Notes under the pieces: generated by a model
What the model was told of the DNA's origin: nothing
The model's database searches: none
What the model saw: the letters and a program-made list of their open reading frames with translations, nothing else
Made by a program: the position numbers and the translations under genes
Assembly (NCBI GenBank): GCA_037951105.1
Contig: JBAMJV010008396.1
Span: 1-64,000, forward strand
Direction: 5' to 3'
From: Echinarachnius parma
Lineage: Eukaryota; Echinodermata; Echinoidea; Clypeasteroida; Echinarachniidae
DNA length: 64,000 nt
In this document: positions 1 through 11,020 of the stretch, one piece after another
How positions within the stretch are numbered: position 1 is the stretch's first letter
Layout: each line of letters opens with the position of its first letter

Positions 1-360
1 GTACTGGAATCGGATCTGGCTTGTGTACCTTGGGTAGGCCGTAGAATGCTGGAACAGTCGGTTCCGTGGCTGGTGTTAGAAAACGTTTGTGTTGATCACT
101 AAAGCCTCCTTTTGCATGTATCTTGTTGATAGCTGAAGTAACTGATTTTCTATAGCCGTTAGTGGGGTTGTATCCTATTTTCTTGTAAGTCTTTTTATCC
201 GCTAACAAGTTTAGACATTTCTCTTTGTAGTCCTCTTCATTCAAGACAACAACACATCTACCCTTGTCCGCCGGAACAATGACAATATCCTTATCTTTAG
301 CGAGATCGTCGAGTGCTTTGTATTCCTGTTCCATCGAGCCGACTCTGTCTCTCAAGATCA
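1..360 (-). pseudogene. Penelope-like element reverse transcriptase, N-terminal fragment
   Basis: The minus strand is open from about 360 to the window edge. It encodes two hallmarks of Penelope-like reverse transcriptases: DIVIVPADKGRCVVVLNEED (about 300-240) and, at the edge, VPAFYGLPKVHKPDP. In this family the first lies before the RT fingers and the second is the conserved LPK.HK block; the enzyme copies element RNA at a nicked or exposed DNA end. The rest of the RT lies beyond the window. No start codon is assigned because the left part is cut off and the right part ends at an inversion junction around 340-375, where the plus strand begins to encode the C-terminal half of the same kind of element. 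It is probably a dead, rearranged copy. Family assignment is confident; exact clade is not. Confidence 0.85.
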
Positions 361-361
361 G

Positions 362-1081
362 CGTGTTAAGGTCAAGGAGAAACAACATATCAAACAAGCT
401 CTTGCAAAGTGTGGATACCTTCACTGGTCCTTCACCAAATCAGAGAACCCGAAACGCCAAGACAGAGCGAACAAAAACAAGAACACTGCGAACACTCCAC
501 AAAGAGTCCCGGTCACCATACCATACGTGCACAACCTCTCCGACAAGATTAAGAGACTGTTCGGAAAGCACAGCATATCCACGTCTTTCAAACCGCAGAA
601 CACACTCAGACAGAAACTAGTTCATGTCAAAGACCGAGTACCAAAAGAAAGAAGGAGAAACGTGGTATACGGTGTCAGGTGTGAACAGGAAGAATGCAAT
701 GAGTTCTACGTTGGCGAAACACAGCAATCTCTAAGAGCCCGTATGAACCAGCATAGGATACCGAGCAGCGCAGACTACATACCAGAATTGGCGGTCTTCA
801 CGCATTTAAAGGAAGCAAATCACTCCTTTGACACAAAAGAAGGCAGACGGTTTGAACGGGGAGTCAAGGAAGCGATTTGGGAGAGTGTAGATCGAGCAGC
901 CGAAACTGAACAAGAAGGGGGGACTCCGATTCTACTTATCCCACACCTGCATGGGATAGGGCCGTCCGAGAGATTCCGAGCCGTTTGTCACGCACCGACG
1001 CACCACTGCGTGACTGACGTTTTCCCGGTTCCTACACAGCTGTATAAAGACCACCCTCCAATTTGGCGGGTTGCCAGATGA
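362..1081 (+). pseudogene. Penelope-like element C-terminal region with GIY-YIG endonuclease
   Basis: One plus-strand frame is open from about 350 to the stop at 1081; the first ATG is at 527, but coding similarity starts earlier (HIKQALAKCGY.HWSF, then FKPQNTLRQKLVHVKD), so this is a truncated 3' half and not a gene starting at 527. The C-terminal third is a GIY-YIG nuclease: VVYGV (the GIY position), a CEQEEC cysteine pair, then FYVGET (the YIG position), QQSLRARMNQH with the catalytic-type Arg, and further on a RFERGVKEAIWE segment. In Penelope-like elements this domain nicks target DNA and sits after the RT. Here it points away from the RT fragment at 1-360, so the copy is inverted internally. 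The stop is followed by a second readable tail containing SSRRNVALTITSKSF, common at the 3' end of such elements. Confidence 0.85.
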
Positions 1082-1108
1082 AGCTGAGTTCTCGGCGAAA
1101 CGTCGCAC
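1075..1108 (+). ncRNA. Hammerhead-like ribozyme motif at Penelope-like element 3' end (candidate)
   Basis: The sequence reads CAGATGA, then a 5-bp stem with a GTTC tetraloop (GCTGA GTTC TCGGC), then GAAAC GTC. A hammerhead core is CTGATGA, stem II, GAAA, and Penelope-like elements are known to carry hammerhead motifs in their terminal repeats. Position 4 of the core is A instead of T, so this copy would be inactive or the match is coincidental. Stem I cannot be defined with confidence. Confidence 0.35.
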
Positions 1109-1110
1109 TT

Positions 1111-1434
1111 ACGATTACAAGTAAGTCTTTCCAGATTTTTGAATTATAAAATTTGAAATATCTACTTCGACTGGATGAATTAGAATCTGCATCAATTTGC
1201 ACGGTTTTGTGTTTATTCTGCTGATATCGAAAACTGTATACCTGGTAGTCACGAGGTACTAATAACATAAAATGATTAAACTCTAAATTGACAATAACTG
1301 GATCTGTAAATTGGTTCCACAAGTGTCCATACTTGTTTGTTGTGTATGTTAATTGTTTTAGTAGGATTGTTCAAGACGTAACAATACTTTTCACGTCAGT
1401 ATTAACTTTCTGTACTCGACATGATTTGTCTACA
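1111..1434 (-). other. 3' flank of TLR-A, conserved with TLR-B and TLR-C flanks
   Basis: No gene. The stretch around 1215-1340 matches the downstream flank of TLR-B (17778-17840 joined to 18307-18385) and weakly that of TLR-C (30125-30250), so the duplicated unit included 3' flank. An AATAAA on the minus strand at 1217-1212 could be the poly(A) signal, about 220 nt after the stop. Confidence 0.6.
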
Positions 1435-4116
1435 TCATTCTGGTGGTACCAACGGGTTATATCTTAAATTGACAGTGGCAACCTTTGTGAGCTCGTTCCA
1501 GAAGTATTTGTGGCCCCTGACATCCTCTGGCCATCTCATATACGGTCTGCGATCGCTAAGATACAGCCGAAGCAGGTACGGAATCTCATCTTCAGGAATA
1601 TCTTCGAGAAAGATGACGACGGTGTTTTCTGTCAGCTCATCATGTACGTGGTCCATGGCGGTGCGAAACTTGATGAGAAACCAGTTGTCTCGGACAGCGC
1701 TTCTGCTGAGGAGCAGAATGGTCTTGAAGCTATGCTCCACAGCGTAATGAACTGCCTCCAGGTAGTGCATACCAAGGGTGAGGTCCTCATCACCGAAGGA
1801 GTACCTGTCGTAATCGGGAAGACGCTCTTCCAGGGTCGGTCGCAGGTGCTCCGTGGCCCACATTTCGTCTTCTTCAGTAAACATGATGTTGAAATCATAG
1901 ACAAACTCGTCGTGTTCTCGCGCGTCTTGCATTTCTCTGTAGCCGATGACTGCCAGTTTCACCAGGAATAGTTTGTACCTGATCAACCACCTGTTGTGGA
2001 AAGCGAGCAGGAGACCAATAAGCAAGGCGAGAGTAACAAAAGGGAGAGTGGACACGAGCACAATACTTGGAACGCAATATTTACTCGGATCAAACTCCAA
2101 CAAAGGCTTTCCTCGCATATGACTCAAGGAATCGACCGAGCAAAGGGTTTTATTTTGATGTAGAAACATTTCAGACAATTTGGCGAGGTCGTGCAGCCAG
2201 TCATAGATGCACTGACAAGCAAACGGGTTTCCAGAAACATCGATGTAATCCAGATCGTAATTTATCAAAGTGTTCCAGGTGCTGTGATTGAAAGCGACCA
2301 ACCGATTATTTGACATGCTCAAATTCTTCAGAAGTGGGACATTTTCCATGGCTCCTTCCTGAACAAACATGATTATATTATCATTGACGCTCAGAGTCTT
2401 CAGAACCGGCAAGTACTTCAGTGCATTGGTTGATATTAGGAGTAAATTATTCCCGTTCAAGTCTAAATAAACGAGAGAGTTCAGCCCCTGAAAAACGGTC
2501 CCGGTGAGACTCGAAATTTTGCAGTTGTCTAATATCAAATAAGCAAGCAACGAATTGTCCTCAAAAACCCTATCTGGCAATTTTTCCAGAGGGTTGTTAC
2601 TCAGATGCAGCTCCAACAGATTAATTAATCCTTGAAACAAAGATCTACTGAAATAGGAGTCCCAAAGATGTTCTTTGTTGAGTTCCGTGTGACTAACGTC
2701 TATGAATTGTATCTTTATTGTGTTGTTAAACGTGTCGCCTGGTATGAGAGGGTAGTGTGTTAACGTTGTAGATAGTAGGTCAGCAAAATACAATTTTGAA
2801 ATACCAAACGACAATCCAAGATAATTTATCGCCGTTCCTGTTACATCAATTATTTCAAGGCTCTCGAACACGCCATACGAAAATAAGTCCAAGTGAAATA
2901 GATCGATATTACGACTAAGATTTAAGGCCTTTAACTTGCTAAGGTTACGAAACTGATGACCATGAACTTCCATTAGTTTATTCCGCGACATATCCAGAAA
3001 CTCCATATTACTTTTCCACGTGGTATTATGTGGATTAAAATTCCTTATTTCGTTACCCCGCAGAGTCAAATTTTGTAGACGAGTCATTCCTAGGAAATAT
3101 TCGGGTTCGATTTCGTATAGGACATTATCCGTTAATCTCAACTCAAGACAGCTTAACCCAAAGAAGATGTTTTCAATGAGATAGAGATCACCACTGTTGG
3201 TGATTGTTAGTCTGTCCAATGGGTAATTAGATAAAGGTCTAAAAACGCTAAATGGGATGCCATCACGCAACTCGATGTATCCAAGTTGGAGCGTGTTAAT
3301 AGTTGACCTTGCAATACCACTTGTGAGATTTAAAAACAAAGATGCATTTAGAGCCATTACCCCTAGCACAAGTTTGTGGACAGGCAGAGCTGCTATTGCG
3401 TCTGCGGAAATGTAACGGATCGGGTTACCGAGCAGCAAGAATACGTCGGTCGGACAAACGAACATGAATTTATCTGGAGTCAGATCTTCAAAAAAGTTTA
3501 CGTTGAGTACTACTTTACTCAGTCGGCCTGTCTTACATCGAGACACATTCAATGAGCTGATATGGTTTTCCCTTAAATCAAGATATCTCAAATGTGGAAA
3601 GCTGTCCATTAAATCGTTCGGCAAATCTTCCAGGTTGCATGAACGTAACTCGAATATAACGAGTGCTTCCAAAGGTTGAAATGGGGCACTGCTTGGTATT
3701 TCCAGATTGATATTTTTAGACAGATTCAAGGACTCCAGACGTTTGAGGGGCTGGAAAGCTGCTGATTGAATCGTTCTTAGTTCGTTATCCATCAAATCCA
3801 AAGTTAGAAGATTGTGATAGGATTCAAACGAAGTGTTCAACAGAATATTGATCTCGTTGCTTGCCAAGTTCAGTGTAGTTATATAGTGAGGAAAATCGCT
3901 TGGAACTCTTTTGAGGTGCAAGCCTTTACACGTCACTGATTTATCACCCTGGTCCCACTGACATGATGTTCGGGTGAAGCGACCCTTCTGTATCTGGATC
4001 CTATCAAACAGACCAGAGATGGTTCCTTTGCCGCCACTGGTGGAGGTGTAAGACCCTTCCACTCCACACATCGATATGATGAGTAGAAGGCAAACGTGTC
4101 TGTATACCGTTCCCAT
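1435..4116 (-). CDS. Toll-like receptor A (TLR, single coding exon)
   Basis: An 893-aa type I membrane receptor. Residues 1-21 form a signal peptide. Cysteines around 50-60 (SCQWDQGDKSVTC) resemble an LRR N-cap, followed by roughly twenty leucine-rich repeats. An LRR C-cap with CQC...C...C (ACQCIYDWLHD to PSKYC, ending at 681) precedes a membrane span at about 684-706. The cytoplasmic TIR domain (about 737-885) shows box 1 YDFNIMF, box 2 SFGDEDLTLGMHYL and box 3 YFWNEL. A single C-terminal cysteine cluster is the vertebrate-like TLR arrangement. Many N-x-S/T sites lie in the ectodomain. The family senses microbial ligands and signals through TIR adaptors; the ligand here is unknown. The ATG at 4116 is aligned with those of both paralogues (MG..Y.H..LLLI.MCGV). 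The usual Pro of the BB loop is Thr. Confidence 0.97.
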   Translation of the reverse strand: MGTVYRHVCLLLIISMCGVEGSYTSTSGGKGTISGLFDRIQIQKGRFTRTSCQWDQGDKSVTCKGLHLKRVPSDFPHYITTLNLASNEINILLNTSFESYHNLLTLDLMDNELRTIQSAAFQPLKRLESLNLSKNINLEIPSSAPFQPLEALVIFELRSCNLEDLPNDLMDSFPHLRYLDLRENHISSLNVSRCKTGRLSKVVLNVNFFEDLTPDKFMFVCPTDVFLLLGNPIRYISADAIAALPVHKLVLGVMALNASLFLNLTSGIARSTINTLQLGYIELRDGIPFSVFRPLSNYPLDRLTITNSGDLYLIENIFFGLSCLELRLTDNVLYEIEPEYFLGMTRLQNLTLRGNEIRNFNPHNTTWKSNMEFLDMSRNKLMEVHGHQFRNLSKLKALNLSRNIDLFHLDLFSYGVFESLEIIDVTGTAINYLGLSFGISKLYFADLLSTTLTHYPLIPGDTFNNTIKIQFIDVSHTELNKEHLWDSYFSRSLFQGLINLLELHLSNNPLEKLPDRVFEDNSLLAYLILDNCKISSLTGTVFQGLNSLVYLDLNGNNLLLISTNALKYLPVLKTLSVNDNIIMFVQEGAMENVPLLKNLSMSNNRLVAFNHSTWNTLINYDLDYIDVSGNPFACQCIYDWLHDLAKLSEMFLHQNKTLCSVDSLSHMRGKPLLEFDPSKYCVPSIVLVSTLPFVTLALLIGLLLAFHNRWLIRYKLFLVKLAVIGYREMQDAREHDEFVYDFNIMFTEEDEMWATEHLRPTLEERLPDYDRYSFGDEDLTLGMHYLEAVHYAVEHSFKTILLLSRSAVRDNWFLIKFRTAMDHVHDELTENTVVIFLEDIPEDEIPYLLRLYLSDRRPYMRWPEDVRGHKYFWNELTKVATVNLRYNPLVPPE

Positions 4117-4720
4117 GGTTTTATCGGCACTCGATGAGCTCTGGAATTTTGAAACGGTTCAAGAAAATTTGTCCATGTATCATCATAAGCATTTGTGGAA
4201 ATATTTTAAGAGCGCATATTATTGAATCGATTGAATCAAGGCGGCGAAATTACAAATGTTTAAACCGAACAAATTAGGTAATGCGTAGTTCTTTGCTTTT
4301 TGTCACATTACTCTATGAATATCATACAATCCGTCGATTCCATAATCCTATGATTTATCCTTATATTTTTGAAAATGGTTAGATTATTATTATTCTCTAT
4401 TGTTATGATACAATCATGTCAGGGCGTGATTTGCCTCAAACATGCCCTAGCTAACCCTAGCCAAACTTACCCTAGCCACAGACTGCTTAGAATATGTCAT
4501 TGGGCATAGATTCAAACCAGACTTCAGAGATAAGAACTGAAATACTCACCAGCAACAATGAACGGCGGTCACTTTGTAATACTGGTGCAGTCAAGTCTGT
4601 TGGTCATGTGCGATTTGGGTTCATCGGAACCATTGCAACAGGTATTGTGGGATTTATGTCTATTTCGTAATTTAGATATCCACATAAACTACCTGGATTC
4701 CAAGCCACAACCAACTCCAC
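4117..4720 (-). promoter_or_regulatory. TLR-A 5' region: noncoding exon, intron and weak promoter
   Basis: A 3' splice site (minus strand TTCCAG, AG at 4142-4141) lies 24 nt before the ATG, at the same place as in both paralogues. A donor GGTGAGT (GT at 4549-4548) would end a noncoding first exon at 4550; its 3' end (GTGACCGCCGTTCATTGTTGCTG) resembles the exon ends at TLR-B and TLR-C. The intron would be about 408 bp. A TATA-like CATAAATC lies about 100 nt upstream of the donor, and 4704-4723 is a weak match to the promoter block shared by TLR-B and TLR-C. The exon model is inferred from comparison only. Confidence 0.55.
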
Positions 4721-4770
4721 TGGCACATATATTTAGAATGATACACAAGCAAGATTTATCGCATTCGTGA

Positions 4771-7330
4771 GCCGAATCAAAGTGACACACCGTCGAGGAG
4801 GTCATGAAAGTGAGAGTTTTAAACATAATATACTATTTCATTATTCGGGGGAGATGTGTTTATGTTATAACAATCATTGTTTACGTTGACAAATATAAGC
4901 TTATCCATTATAATAATGAACACAAAAGATTGCAATACATTCGTATGCAGAATCGAAATTTGGATTGACAAAGAAGTGAGAGTAAAATGTTTACGATTCG
5001 GTTGAAGGGAAATGACAGGCCGGGGTCATAATTTATAAAGAGTACTTACAGTTGCGATGATCGAAAGCATAAACATTGAAAAAATATGTCACGTCTATAC
5101 GTACATTTCCTTTTTTGCTATTTTCAGTAATGGAAATAAGCGATATTTTTAACCACTTTTCTCTGCTTCGATTTAGCTTGTTCATTTTAAGAGGACACAG
5201 TAAGATCCCTCCAACAGCCCTGTGTGTCATTACACATTGGCCATGCACATACGCATGATCGTTCAAAATTTCGCGTAAATCTACGCATGTGATCGCGAAC
5301 AAAAAAGTATTAAGTATAAAATGGCAAGGGTGTATATTTTATTATTTCTTTTCGCGGTTATGATACAAATGTACAATTTCAGAGAAATGCGTGTGAAACT
5401 ATAAACGGGTTATGATTTACCGAACATGTACTCGGAACGCCGCCCATAGGGGGTAATTTGTGTACCTCCAGAACGATCATGTGTCGCACCTTTGAATATA
5501 AAGCCGAGTGATACCGGGTCCGAAGGCGAATAACATTACTTTCTTAGTGCACGTTATAACTCCTGACATCAGAAAATGTAGGGCAGCCACAAGATCTCTT
5601 CACTCCCGTCCGTTTTGGGGCCAGTCGCTCTATGGTTCTCCAGGATCGGTTCAAACTCTTCAGTTCCACTGTCACGGGCCGGAGGAGCCCGGGTGGTCAA
5701 TCCGACTCGTGAATAGTACACATCACACACAGACGCATAGCCTACATCATCAAAACAAAACTAACAAAACCAACCAATAATCAAACAATCAAACAAAACG
5801 ATAAAATGGTAAACAAACACACAAGCTAAGACTACTACAGACCAGTACGCAAAATGACTATAGGTAAGGCAGAGTATATATAAGGTGAGCTGGTGCTATA
5901 ATTATAATTAAACAAAATACAAATCAAATAATTATTTAAGGGCTCACAATTGGCACCATAAATATAATCGTTAACCGAATTTGATTAACAAATAACATCC
6001 ATCAATCAAATAAACAATTATAATCAATTAATTAAAGAAAGTAGAATTTCGCAAAGAAAAAACCGAAAGATAACAAAATGTGGATCCTAACCATCTGGCC
6101 AGACAGTGAAATAATACCCGCGAGAAATAAATCAATACAACCTGAGATCTCGAGTCCACGTTATCGTGATCGTCGCCAGAAGACAAAGTCGTCATCGTTG
6201 TCGGTAGTATTGCTTGTGCGCGTCCCACAGTGTATCGGCGATGTAAACGAGTGTAGCACCTCCGGGACCAACGCGGTTGCAGATGGCGATCGAGTGGACA
6301 GCGATCCGACATCGGACGGTCTACCTCGTCGACGACGCCTTCGTCAGGAAGAGCTGCATGGCCTTAGTTACGGCCTGGCCCTGAGACCCTATATATGGAA
6401 AGTTTCAATTATGCACGATATTCACTATAAATATGTTGCCAGAGCCTTTAAAGTAAGCAAGTGAACAAAATCTTTGTACATTTGTATGTCCATCCAAATC
6501 AACAAAAGTAAGCACTAAATATAAACTCTTGTGTTCACATCGTCATCAATCATAATTGAATATTCAATCCAATAAAATCGCTAATAATGCGTACATAGTA
6601 TGTCTAACATCAACTTATATTTCATACAATATTTGTAAGCAAACTTATATTGGCAATTAAAAATAGCATTTCTCAAAATATCTTAAACTATAACTAAACT
6701 ACAAAAGTAGATAACAAATTTGAAGACTTGCCACAAACTGTGGGAAATTATATCTAACTGAACAGAACTGTCTGTAACACGTCCGTTTCTGCTGCCAGAC
6801 AAAATCAAACTGATTCCACAATCTAGCCCGCGAAAACGTATACCGGTACCTAAAATACATTAATAATACAGCTATTGAGATATTACCCTAACAGTAACGG
6901 GCGTTGTTAAACATGGTTAATTCATGAAGTTCAAATTGAATATGAAAGACATATTACGTAATCAGTAAGCATCAATATTCATAGTATAATCACGTAATAA
7001 TGAATATTCATGTTAAGCATGACGACATAGCATATCTAATGAGACACGTGATTCTATAAACCAATCATAAATTAACGAGTGTATCCACGTGAGCGTAATT
7101 AACCAATAGAAAACATCAGGAATAATAATACCACAACATAATGTAAATGCATCTGGCGCCATCTGCGTCAGGATAAGATACAACTCTACTCGTGACATAT
7201 CCACTTCTTACATGTCTACAGTGCAGGGGCAGGTGTTCTTGGGTAACTCTCCCAGGCCTCCCTGCGGTGTTCAGACCAGTCCAGTCCAGTCCCTCTGGTG
7301 TCCATACCGAGTTGTCTGATTCTCTGCTGA
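4771..7330. other. Intergenic DNA, no supported gene
   Basis: AT-rich sequence. The short open frames (for example near 5508 and 6078) are not conserved-looking, lack domains, and overlap frames on the other strand. No TIR or tRNA-like structure was recognised. Confidence 0.5.
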
Positions 7331-7337
7331 GTATTCA

Positions 7338-7596
7338 GTCTCAGCCTATCCCTAACCCTAACCATAACTCTAACCCTATAAATGGTTTGTGTTATTGCCT
7401 TTTTATGTAGGCCTACTAGTGGTATGTTTACATGGATTGGAATATGGTTTTTATTACTGTAATGAAAAAAAAAAACACACGAAGAAATACAACAATAAAA
7501 TACATGTATGTGGTTCTTATTGTTTGTTTGTGTGTGTATGTATGTGTGTGTGTGTGCGAGCGTGTGTGTGCGTGTGTGTGTGTGTGTGTGTGTACT
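7338..7596 (+). repeat. Degenerate telomere-like run and TG microsatellite
   Basis: About 7345-7378 is a short imperfect run of CCCTAA-type units (CTATCCCTAACCCTAACC and variants), too short to be a telomere. From about 7517 to 7595 there is an imperfect (TG)n tract. Open frames rich in Cys-Val or Thr-His here are artefacts of the microsatellite. Confidence 0.75.
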
Positions 7597-7639
7597 TGTA
7601 ATAGGTGTAAACGGGGCAAAATTGTAGGATACACACCTT

Positions 7640-10600
7640 CTAATTAGGGATAACTGGTCAATCAGGGATATCTCCCATTTTCAAATTTATTACAAGGAAT
7701 TTGGAAACTAGTAAATGTTAGCCCCCTCTTTGATTACGGTACTTTACGTGTAGGATTCCATTCTCCATTTAACATGACTTGTACGCTTTTGTCTTACATC
7801 TTCGTGTAACTCATTCTCACTGGGAAAATTATTATGTAAACACATTTCCCCAGTTTAGCGGTAAACTAATTATATAGCTGTCTCACCTGTGCGTCCTCAT
7901 CATACCCAGTTGGAATGCAAAATACTCTAGTTAAAAAGAATTATATTTACAACATGGTCGGTCCATTTCCTAAAAAACGAAGCAAGTATGATATTACACT
8001 TATTTAAATACTGTTATTGGACCTTTCCTGAACATGTCCTCATTTGAAGGTATAAAACACCTATCCCCAAGTTCCAATTACAAGTATATGTGTGTGTGTG
8101 TCTGTGTCCATGCGTGGTGCGTGTGTGCGGGCACTCATCAGGATATTCTGTTGTTGGTTGCACATGGTACATGAATAAGGGGAACTATTATTATTCACTG
8201 CTCGTATGTGTACAAACTCAACATCTCGTGTGCTGTGCGCTAATTGCTATCTCTTTAGCAAATATGTCTGGGTTAAAATGGGTAGTCAGCAAAATCCAAC
8301 TCGCACTCCACCGTAATATCCCGAGGTAAACTCACGATGTGTGTTGGATCGACCTAGAGCGGTGCTTCGGAATATCTGAACACGGGCCTTCATATATAAC
8401 TGCATACAGCACACAGCTGGGAGATATTATGTACCGACCGACATGTACATTGAGGTAGTCGAACCGCTCGAGCTGATAAGATAGCATCGGCACCTGAGAT
8501 GTCGAGTTTGGTTGAGCGTGTTGCGTAATACTTTCGCTCGTAAACATCTCTGATGGATCTCCATTCGACCATGATTCGACAGTGCAAGACGTACCTCCTT
8601 GGTATAACAAATATTCCGACCGCGACTATTTTCGATGCATTTTTGACTCGGCCGTTCGTGAACTCGGACAGTTTGGGATCGCTACTTATAACTGAGCAAA
8701 GGAGGATTACGTACCGTGCGTAATAACTGCGCAATATGGATCGCGCGTCTGATATACCGGTCTGAATCGCCTATAAGTATCATTGGGTGTGTTTTGGGAA
8801 TGTATGCATGATATGGCGTATCGTTGATTGGTGAGGGGGAGGGGGCGCTCACTTGTGTATTGCTTTGTACATTATTTTACACTGATTGTCCCCTTATGTT
8901 TTACATTGTTTAACAACAAATATTGGGAGACACGGTCGTGCCCCCGCACTCCGTGCCCCCCGTAGCTACGCAACTGTATGGCTGTGGTATTGTCTTTGTG
9001 TGTTTGGTACATCCTGACCTGTGATAGCCTGCATGAGTTTGTGTGTAATTGAGGTTTGTAAAATTATTCTGAAGATATCCCTATACATCACTCACGATTA
9101 AAAAGAAAACACACAGAAAAGGTAATATATTCTCATTTTTAACGTAAATATCACGTCATGCAACTACAAAATAATCGTGGTTAATATTTTAATATAAAAT
9201 GAGTATAAGTGAAATTTTGATGTGGTACATAGATTTTGTTTTCGTAAGATTACTGCCTTTGAACAAAATACATCTCATTCGTCTCTCTTTGTATAAATAC
9301 ACAAATTGTTATGTTCGACAAATAGAGAACCCTTAAATAACTTATTTTTTAATCTACACAAAGATTTTCAGAAAATGCACTTGCGGAATGAAGTAACATA
9401 GTTATGACTAAACATTTTCCCGTATAGATTACTTGAGCGCGTGTAATAAATCAATTATTTAATTTCAGTCTTCAGTCAAGAAGTATTGTTTCCACAATAA
9501 CAACATAATGCGGAATCTCTGCCAATATAAATGTAACTGCATTTAACGAGACATCTCTCCTGCTTTTCAATTAAGATTGTATTTTATTCATTGCTATAAT
9601 GCAAAAGCGATATCAACTAACATATAATCATAATCAGTGTATTTTATATATTATAAGTGTGTAATAGAAATATTACATAATGAAATCACCTCATTACATA
9701 ATTAGTGCATAGATTTTTAAGAGTAATACTAACTACTTGTCACATCGTATTTCATATGTAGTATTGATATTACCAGGTGTCTTTACAATTCCAAACAATG
9801 AAAATTTGTTTGATTTGTTTGATAATTTGCAAGAATAGTGTTACCTAATTGTACTGATGTGTCGTCATGTTGCAAACAACTTCGATATCAAACAATTATT
9901 TACTTCAAGCCTATAAATAATGTTTCCTAAATATGTACTAGATATGTAAAAATTATAAACAACTAAGCAATATAACAATAATTTATAGAACAGCATTGTC
10001 ACTTGTAACGTACTATTAACAACATCTTTTAAACATACATAATCAATGTGCTTTTTTACACGGGCCAGATATACACTATCCATCAAACGATTGACGCTAT
10101 TTACGTGATTACATGGTTAATAAGTTGTACAAGTTAATCAAAGATATCCGTGATATATATATAAACGAGTTCGAACTTTGATCTACTGCCACGCCCTTTG
10201 CCCCTTTACACAGAAGTAATAATTCTTGCTACATGTTTTTCTCATGACCCACTAGTTGAACAGTACAGTTTAACAAGTCAATTTCAGTTGGGTAGTATTA
10301 GTATTAACACCGAGTATGGGGGCATAGCGGTTGAAGTGACTGCCTTATGCAGTCAGGCGCAAATTGGAAAACGGCTGTTCTTGGACCTCCACCGACCGAG
10401 GGCGTAAAATGTTGCCCCGCGCACTTTACTGTTGGTCATATACAGTTGGAATATTGTTTGTTTTAACTATACTATTTATCCCTATTTTTTGCGCCAAATG
10501 AACCAAAATAGACTTTAAATAACGATTTTATGATGTTTCCAAACTACCAATCTACAATGAATGATTGCATTAACTTTCATTAATTAATTCTAGCTTTTTG
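7640..10600. other. Intergenic DNA, no supported gene
   Basis: Nothing with domain-level support was found. A second short TG tract lies at about 8086-8102. The rest is AT-rich unique-looking sequence. Confidence 0.5.
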
Positions 10601-10769
10601 TTTTGAGTTCTGAAAGGAAGGACATTTGATGATAGGCCCCTTTCCCTCTCCAAAGGGGTATGCCCAACAAGTTATTTTGTGTCATTTCTCAGAGTTGGCT
10701 GTACAATGTTCAACAAAAATTGGCACAGGAGGCTCTCTAGCCATACTCCGTCCAACGACATTGGCTACA

Positions 10770-11020
10770 CGTCAAACGATGATTGTGCTTCACCAGGAAG
10801 GGGTGTTAACAAGCAATGTCCACTATTTCGTTGGAACATCGCCGTTCACGGTAGGTATAATCATCAGATGTCATCGAGAGGAGGGTCAATTAAAGCAACG
10901 GGAATCTCTAGGACGTCCACGATTCACCACAAGGATACATAATCGCAAATCGCTTAACCTGTGCCATAGAAACAGAAAACGCCAACATGGAGCCTTCGCC
11001 GTCTATGAAGAAAACACTAT
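10770..11020 (+). pseudogene. Tc1/mariner-like transposase N-terminal remnant
   Basis: The plus-strand frame beginning at 10626 enters recognisable sequence near 10770: RQTMIVLHQEGVLTS, then TVGIIIRCHREEGQLKQR, GRPRFTT, and CHRNRKRQ. This matches the order of the paired helix-turn-helix DNA-binding region of Tc1-like transposases, where GRPR..T joins the two HTH units. The DDE catalytic part is absent: the sequence passes straight into an ACGTT-rich repeat at about 11018. The upstream part of the frame (10626-10765) is not recognisable. A dead fragment. Confidence 0.6.

Noticed and set aside
264..620. 118-aa plus frame and 60-aa minus frame at the window start
   Set aside because: Out of frame with the clear Penelope-like coding frames on both strands.
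1421..1971. Plus-strand frames over the TIR region of TLR-A (also 18500-18858 and 30574-30903)
   Set aside because: Antisense shadows of the conserved TIR coding sequence; same in all three copies because the sense strand is conserved.
6028..6464. 94- and 128-aa overlapping frames
   Set aside because: No motif, both strands open by chance, no splice or codon evidence.
7345..7378. Interstitial telomere
   Set aside because: Only four degenerate CCCTAA-like units; too short to claim a telomeric origin.
7389..7647. Cys/Val- and Thr/His-rich frames (also 26969-27232)
   Set aside because: Translations of TG microsatellites.
10313..10400. Possible tRNA-like stretch GGGGGCATAGCGGTTGAAGT
   Set aside because: No T-arm or acceptor pairing could be found.
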